Part shown: positions 54,180-62,472 of the stretch, one piece after another | How the letters are laid out: each line of letters opens with the position of its first letter | Position numbering within the stretch: the first letter of the stretch is position 1 | Assembly: GCF_020177055.1 (NCBI RefSeq) | Contig: NZ_JAIQXT010000002.1 | Span: 62,001-126,000, forward strand | Direction of reading: 5' to 3' | DNA: 64,000 nt | Source: Sphingomonas sp. R647 | GTDB lineage: Bacteria; Pseudomonadota; Alphaproteobacteria; Sphingomonadales; Sphingomonadaceae | Program-made: the position numbers and the translations under genes | Notes under the pieces: generated by a model | The model's input: only the letters and a program-made list of their open reading frames with translations | Told to the model about the DNA's origin: nothing | Database searches by the model: none

Positions 54180-55670
54180 ATGCGCGCTTCGTCGACATGG
54201 GAACGGGGGCTTCTTCGTCGCAGCTCGGGGCGGGCGTCTCGGACCGCCTTTGCCACGCTGGCGGTGCTGACCGTTACCTCGGTACACGCCCAGGACAGCG
54301 CGCGCGTTCAGCCTGTGGTGCCCGAGACGGTGATCGCGGCGGGCGATTTCGCCTTGGGTCATCGCCTTGTCGGGCAGCAGCTCACGGCCTGTCTGCAAAC
54401 GGCCGCGCGGCAGTCCGATTGCCTCGACCTGCTCCATGCGATGGGCAACCTGTCGATCCGCGTCGATCGCGCCGACGAGGCCGAAGCGCATGCCCGGCGT
54501 GCGCTCGCGATCGGGGTTGCGGCGTCCGGGCCACGCAGCATCGATGCGGCGCGCGCGCAGCGTGCCCTTGCCGAAGCGCTGAGCGCACAGAGCCGGTTTC
54601 AGGCCGCCTATGACGCGGCCCGCGCTGCCGCCGGGCTGTACCGATCGATCCTTGGTCCGGACGATCCGGCGGTGGTCGATGCGCGGGCGGGAGAGGCCGA
54701 GGCTGCATGGGAACTCGGGCTCATCGACGCGGCATCGTTGAGCTACAAGGAGGCGGTCGGGGCGGCACAGCGCAACATGCAGCGGGCAACACCAGCGCAA
54801 TGGGCAGCCCAGCAGCAGGACTTTGCCCGTCTTTACAACGACTACGCCACCTTCTTGCGCGAGATCGGCTATCCTCAGGCGGGCGAGAATTTCGCGCGGG
54901 AAGCCACGCGTATCTGGCGCGACACTCTGGGGCCCGAGCATCCCGGGACGGGGGTTGGCTTCAGCACCTACGGCCTCATCCTGAACGATCTGCGGAGGTT
55001 CGACGAGGCAGTGGTCTATCTGCGTGAATCCCTGCGCATTCGCCTTGCGAGCCGCCAGTCTGTCACCGCGATCCTGACCGGATACAATAATCTCGCGGTG
55101 GCTCTGGACGATGGCGGGGACCGCGCGGGAGCTGGGGCGGTGCTTCGCGCGGCCAGCGAACTCATGGCGTCGCAGTCCCACGGCGATCATCTGCTCGCGG
55201 CGACGATCCGCGCGAATTTTGCGCGTTACCTGTTGTCCGAGGGGCGTGGGCGCGCGGCGCTCGTGGAAGCGGCGTCGCAGCTCGAGGCGGCCAGAGCGAT
55301 CCGTCTCCGGCTGCGACCCCCGGGGCATCCCGAGATCGCTTCGGCGAGCGGCCAGCTGGCGTCGGCCTATGCCCGGCTGGGCCGCATCAGCGAGGCGGAA
55401 AACCTGTACCGCGAAGCCGTTGCGGGATCGCGCGGCGTGCTCGGTGCCACGCATGCGCAGAGCATCCGCGCGCGGATCAACTTCGCCCATTTTCACCTGG
55501 ATCGGGGACGGGCGGATGCGGCGCTGACACTGTACCGCGACTCGCGGCGCGACATCTTCGCGCGCCTCGCTTCGCCCGACTATACGGCCAGCTATCGCGA
55601 CGAGATCGGCCTGTATCGCGACGCCTTTGCAGGGCAGGTCGAGGCAGCATGGCAACTCGCCCAGCGATAG
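54180..55670 (+). CDS. Exported tetratricopeptide-repeat protein
   Basis: 496 residues with a basic start and signal-like stretch (TAFATLAVLTVTSVHAQ, about 40), then TPR-like helices to the end. The repeat pattern is DEAEAHARRALAIGVAASGPRS..., AGENFAREATRIWRDTLGPEHP, DEAVVYLRESLRIRLAS and SEAENLYREAVAGSRGVLG, as in kinesin-light-chain type TPR_12 repeats. No catalytic domain. GGAGAAG precedes the ATG; a terminator follows at 55755. A periplasmic scaffold is likely. Confidence 0.82.
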   Translation: MRASSTWERGLLRRSSGRASRTAFATLAVLTVTSVHAQDSARVQPVVPETVIAAGDFALGHRLVGQQLTACLQTAARQSDCLDLLHAMGNLSIRVDRADEAEAHARRALAIGVAASGPRSIDAARAQRALAEALSAQSRFQAAYDAARAAAGLYRSILGPDDPAVVDARAGEAEAAWELGLIDAASLSYKEAVGAAQRNMQRATPAQWAAQQQDFARLYNDYATFLREIGYPQAGENFAREATRIWRDTLGPEHPGTGVGFSTYGLILNDLRRFDEAVVYLRESLRIRLASRQSVTAILTGYNNLAVALDDGGDRAGAGAVLRAASELMASQSHGDHLLAATIRANFARYLLSEGRGRAALVEAASQLEAARAIRLRLRPPGHPEIASASGQLASAYARLGRISEAENLYREAVAGSRGVLGATHAQSIRARINFAHFHLDRGRADAALTLYRDSRRDIFARLASPDYTASYRDEIGLYRDAFAGQVEAAWQLAQR

Positions 55671-55754
55671 GCGTCAGAGTCTGACCGTGGTCGGCACGCC
55701 GCGCCCGCCGCATAAAGCCGGTGTGCGGAGACGCATTCCCCTCCTGAACTCGAC

Positions 55755-55791
55755 GGGGCGCCCGGCCAGTCCGCGGCGCCCCATTTTTTTT
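55755..55791 (+). terminator. Rho-independent terminator after TPR gene
   Basis: GGGGCGCC (55755-55762) pairs with GGCGCCCC (55775-55782), with an inner CGG/CCG, followed by eight T (55784-55791). Confidence 0.9.
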
Positions 55792-55833
55792 AGGGCAAGT
55801 CCCGGAGCCGATGGGGAACGCAGCGTTAACCCT

Positions 55834-55848
55834 TTTACCTCGCCTTAA
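55834..55848 (+). promoter_or_regulatory. CtrA-like box before REC-GGDEF-EAL gene
   Basis: TTTA-N7-TTAA followed by CC, one mismatch from the CtrA consensus. A GTTAAC at 55825 adds a further half-site. It lies 47 bases before the start codon. Confidence 0.4.
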
Positions 55849-55894
55849 CCCTGAGCGCTTACGCGGGGTGCAAGTGGTTAGAGGGGACTTTGCC

Positions 55895-57778
55895 TTGCGC
55901 ATTCTGATCGTGGACGATGAAGCAGGGATGCACGAATCCTATCGCCAGTGCTTCAAGGGCAGCGGGATCGGGGCGGCGCAGGGCGCTGCGCTCGACGCGA
56001 TGGCCGCCGAATTGTTCGGCGATGACGAGGTCGAAAGCGCACCGGTCGAGGATGCCCCTGAGTTCGTGACGGTGCATTGCATGCAGGGGCTGGACGGCGT
56101 CGACGCCGTCGCTCAGGCAAATGCCAGCGGGGATCGCTTCTCGGTCGCGTTCATCGACGTACGCATGCCGCCCGGCATCGACGGCAAGGAAACCGCCAAG
56201 CGGATCCGCGCGATCGACCCCGATATCAACATCGTCATCGTCACCGGCTATTCCGATTTCTCCCCGCTCGAAATCAGCCGTGCCGCCGGCCCCGCCGACA
56301 AAATCTTCTACATCGCCAAGCCGTTTCAGGTGGAAGAGGTCGTCCAGACCGCAACCGCACTCGGCAAGCGCTGGGAAGTCGATCAACAGCTCGCGCGCGC
56401 CATGGCGCTGCTCGAAGAGCAAAAGGCCGAGCTCGCCGCGAACGAGAGCAAGGCCAGCCACCTCGCCAATCACGACAGCCTGACCGACGCGCCCAACCGG
56501 CTCGCCTTCATGCGCGCGCTGACCGATCATGTGCGCGGTCCCGATACCTTCGCGATGGCGATGATGGACCTCGACCGGTTCAAGCTGGTCAACGACACGT
56601 TCGGCCATCTCGCCGGCGACGAGCTGATCCGCATGGTCTGCTCCACGATCGAGGGCGCGGTGCCGCCGGGCGGCTTTGTCGCGCGGCTGGGCGGCGACGA
56701 GTTTGCGGTGCTGATGAAGGTGGCGGGCGAGGGCGAGGCGATCGCGGCGGTCGAACGGCTGCTGCTTGCCTGTACCAAGACCTTCACCGTGTTCGGCCAT
56801 TCGGTGCAGGGTTCGGCCTCGGCCGGCCTCGTCATCATCGAACCGGGCATGAAGCATGACCCGATCGACGTGATGCGCCGCGCCGACCTGTCGCTCAACG
56901 AAAGCAAGCGCGCCGGTCGCGGTGTCGTGCGCGTGTTCGACGAGAGCATGGACGAATCGATCCGCTTCCGCCGCCAGATCGAAGGTGGCCTGTCGCACGC
57001 GATCGCCAATGGCGAACTGCGGCTGGTCTATCAGCCGATCGTCGCGCGCGACCAGCTGGAGATTGTCGCGTTCGAAGCGCTGTTGCGCTGGAACAGCCCC
57101 GAATATGGCCCGATCTCGCCCGGCATGTTCATCCCGATCGCCGAGGAATCGAACCTGATCCACGAGCTCGGCGACTGGGTGCTCGATGAATCGCTCAAGA
57201 TGCTGCAGAAATGGCCGGGCCAATATGTCTCGGTCAATTTCTCGCCGCGCCAGTTCCGCCGCCAGAATTTCGTCGGCCATGTCGTCGAACGCGTGCAGCG
57301 CGCCGGGATCGAGCCGCGCCGCGTGCAGATCGAAATCACCGAAACCGCGATCTTCGACAATGCGGAGCGCGCCGCCGACACCCTCTATCGCCTGCGCCAG
57401 ATGGGCTTCCGCATCGCGCTCGACGATTTCGGCACCGGCTATTCGTCGCTCTACAACATCCGCAAATTCGCGCTCGATTGCCTCAAGATCGACCGCAGCT
57501 TCATCGACGGCATGGGCAAGGAGCGTGAGAGCGCGGCGATCGTGAATTCGATCATCCATCTCGGCCGCGCGCTGGGGCTGGAAGTGGTCGCCGAGGGAGT
57601 CGAGACTGCCGCGCATCTTCAGGCGCTGCGCCTCGCCGGGTGCAGCCATATCCAGGGCTATTACCTCGCCCGCCCGCTCGAAGCCGATGTCGCGATCCGC
57701 GCTGCGCACGAACGGTTCATGGGCGACGATGAACTCGAGGCGCCAACCGTCATGCCGAGCACCGGCACCTTCGGGTGA
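55895..57778 (+). CDS. Response regulator with GGDEF and EAL domains
   Basis: 627 residues: a receiver with phosphorylated D88 (FIDVRMPPG) and a long insert between strands (about 30-75), a short coiled coil (about 160-190), a GGDEF domain with intact G266-G-D-E-F270, and an EAL domain with E394-A-L and D510-D511 (DDFGTGYSS). Both cyclic-di-GMP motifs are intact, so synthesis and hydrolysis are both possible. The TTG at 55895 has GAGGGGA seven bases upstream and starts the receiver at MRILIVDDE; an ATG at 55811 would add a non-family stretch. Overlaps the sensor-kinase gene by four bases. Confidence 0.92.
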   Translation: MRILIVDDEAGMHESYRQCFKGSGIGAAQGAALDAMAAELFGDDEVESAPVEDAPEFVTVHCMQGLDGVDAVAQANASGDRFSVAFIDVRMPPGIDGKETAKRIRAIDPDINIVIVTGYSDFSPLEISRAAGPADKIFYIAKPFQVEEVVQTATALGKRWEVDQQLARAMALLEEQKAELAANESKASHLANHDSLTDAPNRLAFMRALTDHVRGPDTFAMAMMDLDRFKLVNDTFGHLAGDELIRMVCSTIEGAVPPGGFVARLGGDEFAVLMKVAGEGEAIAAVERLLLACTKTFTVFGHSVQGSASAGLVIIEPGMKHDPIDVMRRADLSLNESKRAGRGVVRVFDESMDESIRFRRQIEGGLSHAIANGELRLVYQPIVARDQLEIVAFEALLRWNSPEYGPISPGMFIPIAEESNLIHELGDWVLDESLKMLQKWPGQYVSVNFSPRQFRRQNFVGHVVERVQRAGIEPRRVQIEITETAIFDNAERAADTLYRLRQMGFRIALDDFGTGYSSLYNIRKFALDCLKIDRSFIDGMGKERESAAIVNSIIHLGRALGLEVVAEGVETAAHLQALRLAGCSHIQGYYLARPLEADVAIRAAHERFMGDDELEAPTVMPSTGTFG

Positions 57779-59640
57779 CCGTGGCGCGATCGATGTTGCA
57801 ACGCTTCCAGTCCCGCATCCCGCGTTCGCTGGGTGCCAAGCTTGTCGCGATCCTGACCGGGGTCGCGCTGCTTGGTGCTGCCAGCATCACGCTGTTGCTC
57901 GCCCTCGTCATCACCCCCAATTTCGACCGGCTGGAGGCGCAGGCGATCGACGGCCATGTCGAACGCACCCGCGCCGCGCTGACCGAATATGCTTCGAAGG
58001 TCGAGGCGTCGGTGCGCGACTATGGCGACTGGAACGAAAGCTACGATTACATGGGCGCGCCGAACCGCGCGTTCGAGGAGGACAGCTTCGCCACGTCCGC
58101 GATGGTCAATCTCGGCGTCAACGGCATGGCCTATGTCCGCCCGGACGGCGAAGTCGTGATCGCCCGCTGGCTGGATCTGGAGACCAGCACCGATTCGCCG
58201 CAGATGCGCGCGCAATTGCTCGCCGAAATCCGCCGCATCGATTTCCGCCGCGCACTGGCCAAGGATAACAGCGCGAGTTTCTACGCGCGGCTCGGCAACC
58301 GCATCGCCGCGATCGGCATCGCGCAGGTCCGGCGCACCGACGGCACCGGCGACCCGCGCGGCCATGTCGTGATGGCGCGCATGATCACCTCGCAGCAGCT
58401 CGGCAATCTGCTCCAGTTGCGCGCCGGGATCGCGCTCGACGCCCCCGTCTCCGCGCCGCGCGTCGATGCGGGCGAGCGCGACATCGCCGTGGCGGTGCCA
58501 GTGCCGGGGGAGGGCGGCGGGAGCGTCGCCAGCGCCACCTTCCGCGTCCCGCGCGACCTGTCGAAGCTTGGCCGCAACATGCTCCAGCTCGCGGTCATCG
58601 GCACCACCGCGCTGATGCTGCTGGTGATGGCGGTGCTCAGCGTGATGATCGGTCGGCTGGTGCTACGCCCGCTCAACCGGGTCGAGCAGCATATGGGGGT
58701 GGTGCGCGGATCGGGTAATCTGGTCCCGCTCGCCGACACGCCGCGCCGCGACGAAATCGGCAGCCTCGTGGTCAGCTTCAACGCGATGCTGAGCCAGCTC
58801 AAGGACCTGCGCGAACAGGTCGAGGCGCAGTCGTTCAAGCTCGGCCAGTCCGAAAGCGCGGTCGCGGTGATGCACAATGTCCGCAACGCGCTCAATCCGA
58901 TCAGCACGGTGCTGAGCCAGGGGCTGGGCGAAGGACCGGCTACCGACCGCGCATTGCTCGACCGCGCCCTGGGCGAGCTCGCCGACGACAGCATCCCGCT
59001 GGCCCGCCGCCACAAGCTCGTCGCGTTCGTCGCCGCCGCGCTGTCGAGCGAGATGCAGGCGCGGGAAGCGCGCAAGGAACAGCTCGGCATCGGCCGCGAC
59101 GCGCTCCACAATGTGCTCGAAATCATCGGGCGCCAGCAGGAACAGGCGCATGAACGCCCGCCGCTCGAAACCTGCGACGTCACCGATATCGTCGCGCGCA
59201 ACGCCACGATCGCGCGCTATTCGGGGGCTAGCTCGATCGCGTTCCACTTTCCCTCGACGCCGCACTGGGTGCTCGCCAACCGCGTGCTGCTGAGCCAGGT
59301 GGTCGGCAACCTCTTCTCCAACGCCGCCGAGGCGATTGCCGCGACCGGCCGGGGCGGGGGCAGTATCGCCGTGTCGATCCGCGAGACCGGCGGACGCATG
59401 GAAATCCGCATCACCGACGACGGCGAGGGCTTCGACCCCGAAAAGGCACCGCAGCTGTTCCAGCGCGGCTTTTCGACCCGCGTCAACAAATCGGGCGGGC
59501 TCGGCCTGCACTGGTGCGCCAACACGATGGTCGCGATGGGCGGCAGCCTGACGTTGCTCAGCGAAGGCGTTGGGATCGGGGCGAGCGCAGTGCTCGAACT
59601 GGCCGCATCGGATCTGGTGCGGGAGGATGTCGCGGCCTGA
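57775..59640 (+). CDS. Membrane sensor histidine kinase with CHASE4 domain
   Basis: 621 residues: helix 1 (about 20-48), a CHASE4 periplasmic domain (RDYGDWNESYDYM), helix 2 (about 280-302), HAMP, then a DHp helix with the histidine in AVAVMHNVRNALNPI and a HATPase domain (NAAEAIA, DDGEGFDPEKAP, GLGLHWCA). It is coupled (GTGA) to the REC-GGDEF-EAL gene, its probable partner. The NVRNALNP H-box differs from the commonest HE(I/L)RNPL pattern but keeps the catalytic His-Asn/Arg-Asn spacing. Confidence 0.92.
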   Translation: MTVARSMLQRFQSRIPRSLGAKLVAILTGVALLGAASITLLLALVITPNFDRLEAQAIDGHVERTRAALTEYASKVEASVRDYGDWNESYDYMGAPNRAFEEDSFATSAMVNLGVNGMAYVRPDGEVVIARWLDLETSTDSPQMRAQLLAEIRRIDFRRALAKDNSASFYARLGNRIAAIGIAQVRRTDGTGDPRGHVVMARMITSQQLGNLLQLRAGIALDAPVSAPRVDAGERDIAVAVPVPGEGGGSVASATFRVPRDLSKLGRNMLQLAVIGTTALMLLVMAVLSVMIGRLVLRPLNRVEQHMGVVRGSGNLVPLADTPRRDEIGSLVVSFNAMLSQLKDLREQVEAQSFKLGQSESAVAVMHNVRNALNPISTVLSQGLGEGPATDRALLDRALGELADDSIPLARRHKLVAFVAAALSSEMQAREARKEQLGIGRDALHNVLEIIGRQQEQAHERPPLETCDVTDIVARNATIARYSGASSIAFHFPSTPHWVLANRVLLSQVVGNLFSNAAEAIAATGRGGGSIAVSIRETGGRMEIRITDDGEGFDPEKAPQLFQRGFSTRVNKSGGLGLHWCANTMVAMGGSLTLLSEGVGIGASAVLELAASDLVREDVAA

Positions 59641-59687
59641 ACGGCAAATCGCTCGCCAGCATTTTGTCGATCCACTATCCTGCGAAG

Positions 59688-60338
59688 ATGTTCCTTCGAC
59701 TGACTTTCGTCGCCCTGCTTCTGGCAATGCCCCCGGCGCTGGCATGCAGCGTCGCGCCGCCCTATCGTGTGCCGAATACGCAGCAACTGGCGCAAGCCGC
59801 CGACTTGGTCGTGCTGGCGCGGGTAGAGGGTGCAGACAGAAAGGGTAGGGAGTCCACGGCTATTCTGAAGCCGACCGTGTTGCTCAAGGGTACGGCGCTC
59901 CCTTCCCGGCTCACGCTTGACGGCTGGATGCAGGGCACAGTGATTGAGAACTACACTCTGCCTGCGCCGACGCGAAGCGATCCGACCGAACTGGTTGAGC
60001 CCAATGACGACGCATTGATGGGCGGTTGCACGCGCTACATCTTCGCGCGCGGCATGACGCTTCTGGTCTTTTACAAGCGCGACAAGGGCCAGTGGCGCTT
60101 CATGAGCTATCCGTTCGCGCGCGTGTCGGAGGATGTCCCCTCCGGCAACAGCCGCTGGGTACGCGCAGTCCGGGAGCATATCGCCATCGCCCGCCTTCCC
60201 GCCGCCGCGCGCCGCTCGGCGATGCGCAAGCGGGCGGACGAACTGGCGCGCGGCAATGTCGATGAGCGGGCAATCGCGCGCGACATGCGCCGGTTGCTGG
60301 CGACCAAGGGTGCTTTCGACCCGATCAGGGAACGCTGA
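59688..60338 (+). CDS. Hypothetical exported protein
   Basis: 216 residues with a signal peptide (LTFVALLLAMPPALAC), a beta-rich middle (AADLVVLARVEG ... LKGTALPSRLTLDG) and a basic helical C-terminus. The middle resembles domains of unknown function that carry NxxxxLxxAADLVVLGRV motifs, seen in other secreted bacterial proteins. Function unknown. It starts 47 bases after the kinase gene. Confidence 0.72.
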   Translation: MFLRLTFVALLLAMPPALACSVAPPYRVPNTQQLAQAADLVVLARVEGADRKGRESTAILKPTVLLKGTALPSRLTLDGWMQGTVIENYTLPAPTRSDPTELVEPNDDALMGGCTRYIFARGMTLLVFYKRDKGQWRFMSYPFARVSEDVPSGNSRWVRAVREHIAIARLPAAARRSAMRKRADELARGNVDERAIARDMRRLLATKGAFDPIRER

Positions 60339-60339
60339 C

Positions 60340-60771
60340 TCAGTCCGCCGCGGGCGGCGGTGCCGGCTGCAACCGCCCGGCTTCCAGGATCGGCAGACCG
60401 CCCTCGGTCGGGACGTAGATGATCTGCCCCTTCGACTGCTCCAGATTCTGGATGTAGAGGTAGCGCAGATACCCCTCCGGCCCGCCCAGGCTGTTCGCGA
60501 CGATCCGGTTTGCCTCGGCCAGACCCCTGGCGCGTGCGATCTCGGCATTGGCCTCCAGCGACGCTGAGTCCATCCGCGCCTGCGCCTCCAGCACCTTGAT
60601 CTTCCGGTTCTGCGTCGCCTGCGCCAGCTCGGCCTCGCCCGCAGTCTCGGCGTTCCACACCCGCACCGAATTATAGGCCGCGCACGAGCCGAGCCCGCCG
60701 CCGACGATCACCAGCAACAGGATCGCCAGCGACGCCGCCAGCTTGAGGATGGTGCCGCTCGTTCCGTTCAT
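60340..60771 (-). CDS. Short SPFH-C-terminal-like membrane protein
   Basis: 143 residues: one membrane helix at the N-terminus (LAASLAILLLVIVGGGLGSCAAYN), then an alanine/glutamate-rich coiled coil (AGEAELAQATQNRKIKVLEAQARMDSASLEANAEIARARGLAEANRIVAN) and a proline-rich tail. The coil resembles the C-terminal stalk of SPFH/HflK proteins, but the SPFH core is missing. Converges on the upstream plus-strand gene with a 1-base gap. Confidence 0.7.
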   Translation of the reverse strand: MNGTSGTILKLAASLAILLLVIVGGGLGSCAAYNSVRVWNAETAGEAELAQATQNRKIKVLEAQARMDSASLEANAEIARARGLAEANRIVANSLGGPEGYLRYLYIQNLEQSKGQIIYVPTEGGLPILEAGRLQPAPPPAAD

Positions 60772-60795
60772 GGTCGCTCCTTCACGCAGATGGGG

Positions 60796-61938
60796 TTAGC
60801 TCGCCCGCCGCACCGGCATCACCGCATCCTTGCGGCGCAGATACGGCGCGACGAGGTTGCGGGCGCGGAAAAACTCCTGCCGTTCGGGGGCGAGCGTATC
60901 GAAATTGCCGATCACGCGGCGGCATTCGGGCGCGCGACACTGGCAGATCATGTGCCAGTTGGATTGCGCGAGCGTCGTCGAATAATCCCAGCTGATCTCC
61001 TCGCCCGACACGATATCGCGCAGCGCGACGAGGATCACGCCATCATCGGTGAAGCGCAGCCCGGCATTGGGGTCGCAGCTATGGTTGACCAGATCGTCGA
61101 GCTGTCCTGACGGCCCCATATAATGATCCGGCGTCACCTGGACGAAGCGGTCGTCGCTGCCGCGCATCAGGCTGGGGATGTCGTCGACATGAAACCGACG
61201 CCCGGTGAAGCGCATCAGCTCCGCGCCCTCGGCAAAGCGACAGGTGGCATAGACCGCCTTGCCCAGATGATTCTCGCCGACCGTGAACAGGTTCCGCTGG
61301 TGGCGGTAGCGGTCGAGCACTACCAGCCCGCCGCGCGCCCAACCGAACGAGCGCAGCGGATTGATCGTGGCAAGGCCGATCATGAACCAGATGCTGGCAT
61401 GGCAGGCGAGCTCGACGAAGATATACGCGAACTCGTCCGGTCCCGACCCGCCGGCGCGCGCTGCGACCAGCAACGTCGCGAGGTCGCCGACGGTCCACAG
61501 GCCCCAGGCGGGTGAGCGTTCGGCGCTGCGATCCTTCCACACGCTGACCCAGGTCGGCCAGAAGCTCACCGGGACGGCGGCAACCACCAGCATATGCGCC
61601 CAATAGGCTTCGCGGAACGCCACCCAGATCAGCAACGCGATCAGGCAGGCGGCCATGCAAAAGGCTTCAATGGTCGTCGGCGGCGCCCAGTTGGAGCCGC
61701 GCCACAGAAATGCGGTGACGATCAGGCAGCAGCCCGCCGAGAGGATGAAGACCCAGCCCTGCGGCGATCCGGGATTGACCGCGGCATAGGTCAGCGCCTC
61801 GGCAGCGGCGGATGCGCTCCAGATCAACCACGAGGCGCGGTTGGGACGGACGGTCGCGCGGCGCAGGCCCAGCAGATACACGCCATAAGCGGCGAAGCTG
61901 AACGTCATCGCGATCAGAAACCAGACATCGCCCGTCAT
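60796..61938 (-). CDS. SET-domain methyltransferase-like protein fused to a membrane domain
   Basis: 380 residues. Residues 1-205 contain about six to seven hydrophobic helices (first MTFSFAAYGVYLLGL, with VRPNRASWLIW after it). Residues about 215-345 form a SET domain with N285-H-S-C-D-P-N291, catalytic Y319 in GEEISWDYS, and a post-SET C-x-C-x4-C (C332, C334, C339). With C288 this makes a full zinc site, as in eukaryotic SET lysine methyltransferases. SET proteins methylate lysines; the bacterial target is unknown. A GGGGG site precedes the ATG. Confidence 0.85.
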   Translation of the reverse strand: MTGDVWFLIAMTFSFAAYGVYLLGLRRATVRPNRASWLIWSASAAAEALTYAAVNPGSPQGWVFILSAGCCLIVTAFLWRGSNWAPPTTIEAFCMAACLIALLIWVAFREAYWAHMLVVAAVPVSFWPTWVSVWKDRSAERSPAWGLWTVGDLATLLVAARAGGSGPDEFAYIFVELACHASIWFMIGLATINPLRSFGWARGGLVVLDRYRHQRNLFTVGENHLGKAVYATCRFAEGAELMRFTGRRFHVDDIPSLMRGSDDRFVQVTPDHYMGPSGQLDDLVNHSCDPNAGLRFTDDGVILVALRDIVSGEEISWDYSTTLAQSNWHMICQCRAPECRRVIGNFDTLAPERQEFFRARNLVAPYLRRKDAVMPVRRAS

Positions 61939-61988
61939 AAAACCCCCTGATTAGGGATTCATTTACCGTGTTCCGACTCGCGCGTCAA

Positions 61989-62019
61989 AGCGCGACTCGC
62001 GGTGACTCCGCGAGTCGCG
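61989..62019. repeat. Perfect 13-bp palindrome upstream of SET gene
   Basis: GCGCGACTCGCGG (61989-62001) and its exact complement (62007-62019) around TGACT. No T-run follows. It sits 50 bases before the start of the SET gene on the opposite strand, so it could be an operator. Confidence 0.75.
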
Positions 62020-62144
62020 CCGATTCGATTCGCGGCGTGGGGATCGCGACAAAAGGGAGTCAAGCTGAGGTGATGGAGGCATTTGCGCGTGCTGAGCCGC
62101 GCTGCGGGGTGTCAGCCGATAGTTTCGCATCGGAAACGGATGCG

Positions 62145-62180
62145 AAAAATAAAGGCCGCAATCCCAATCGGATGGCGGCC
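62145..62180 (-). terminator. Minus-strand intrinsic terminator of the short transcript
   Basis: Read on minus: GGCCGC/GCGGCC plus ATCC/GGAT stem (62154-62180, one mismatch, 5-base loop) followed by TTTATTTTT (62145-62153). It has no long minus-strand gene upstream, only the 17-codon ORF. Confidence 0.85.
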
Positions 62181-62196
62181 ATTCTTAAGGAGGTCA

Positions 62197-62247
62197 GCCC
62201 GGGCAGGTCTAGCGTGAGGGACCATCCATCACGCCGCCAGCCCGGGC
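62197..62247 (-). ncRNA. Nested hairpin in the short minus-strand transcript
   Basis: GCCCGGGC at 62197-62204 and 62240-62247 can pair, enclosing GCGTGA/TCACGC (62212-62217, 62229-62234) and GGA/TCC. On the minus strand a CCTCCTT motif, complementary to ribosome-binding sites, follows at 62188-62194. This could be a small regulatory RNA or a structured 3' part of a tiny mRNA. Confidence 0.45.
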
Positions 62248-62257
62248 CGTAAAAGGG

Positions 62258-62311
62258 TTACCAGGGGCGCAGATCTTCGCCGCCGGTGTCCCGGAAAAAG
62301 AGTGCAAACAT
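62258..62311 (-). CDS. 17-residue peptide ORF with ribosome-binding site
   Basis: The peptide MFALFFRDTGGEDLRPW starts at an ATG with GGGAG seven bases upstream. It ends in TAA, ahead of a structured RNA and terminator. It is not on the same strand as any long gene nearby. No family recognised. Features: aromatic start (F2, F5, F6), acidic and glycine-rich middle, terminal PW. Confidence 0.45.
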   Translation of the reverse strand: MFALFFRDTGGEDLRPW

Positions 62312-62347
62312 ATCTTTTCTCCCATTGTGCACACTGGGTGCACCCAT

Positions 62348-62379
62348 TTTGATTAACTGAAAATTCATGATGAATCAAA
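62348..62379. promoter_or_regulatory. TTTGATT inverted repeat between EAL gene and 17-codon ORF
   Basis: TTTGATT (62348-62354) and AATCAAA (62373-62379) are inverted, extending to CCATTT on both sides with one bulge. On minus, TTGATT and TTAATC spaced 16 bases could be a weak promoter for the 17-codon ORF. Confidence 0.35.
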
Positions 62380-62472
62380 TGGTAGGGACCATAGGAAAAT
62401 TACCTAGATCGGTGATCCCGGCGCGGCGGCTTCCTTAAAACTTCCTTCAGCACTGGGTGTTAGGCCGGTCGC

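Larger units (their letters stand above)
61939..62472. other. 534-base gene-poor region with structured RNA elements
   Basis: Between the SET gene and the EAL gene. It contains a 13-bp palindrome (61989-62019), a minus-strand intrinsic terminator (62145-62180), a nested GCCCGGGC/GCGTGA hairpin (62197-62247), a 17-codon minus-strand ORF (62258-62311) and a TTTGATT inverted repeat (62348-62379). A longer open frame at 61968-62252 lacks coding character. Confidence 0.7.

Noticed and set aside
53855..54256. N-terminal extension of the TonB receptor to an ATG at 54256
   Set aside because: The extension lacks coding character, would precede the signal peptide by about 130 residues and overlaps the promoter and operator; the GTG at 53854 has the ribosome-binding site.
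61968..62252. Open frame of 94 codons upstream of the EAL gene
   Set aside because: It spans a perfect palindrome and a minus-strand terminator, has no ribosome-binding site and no recognisable protein features.
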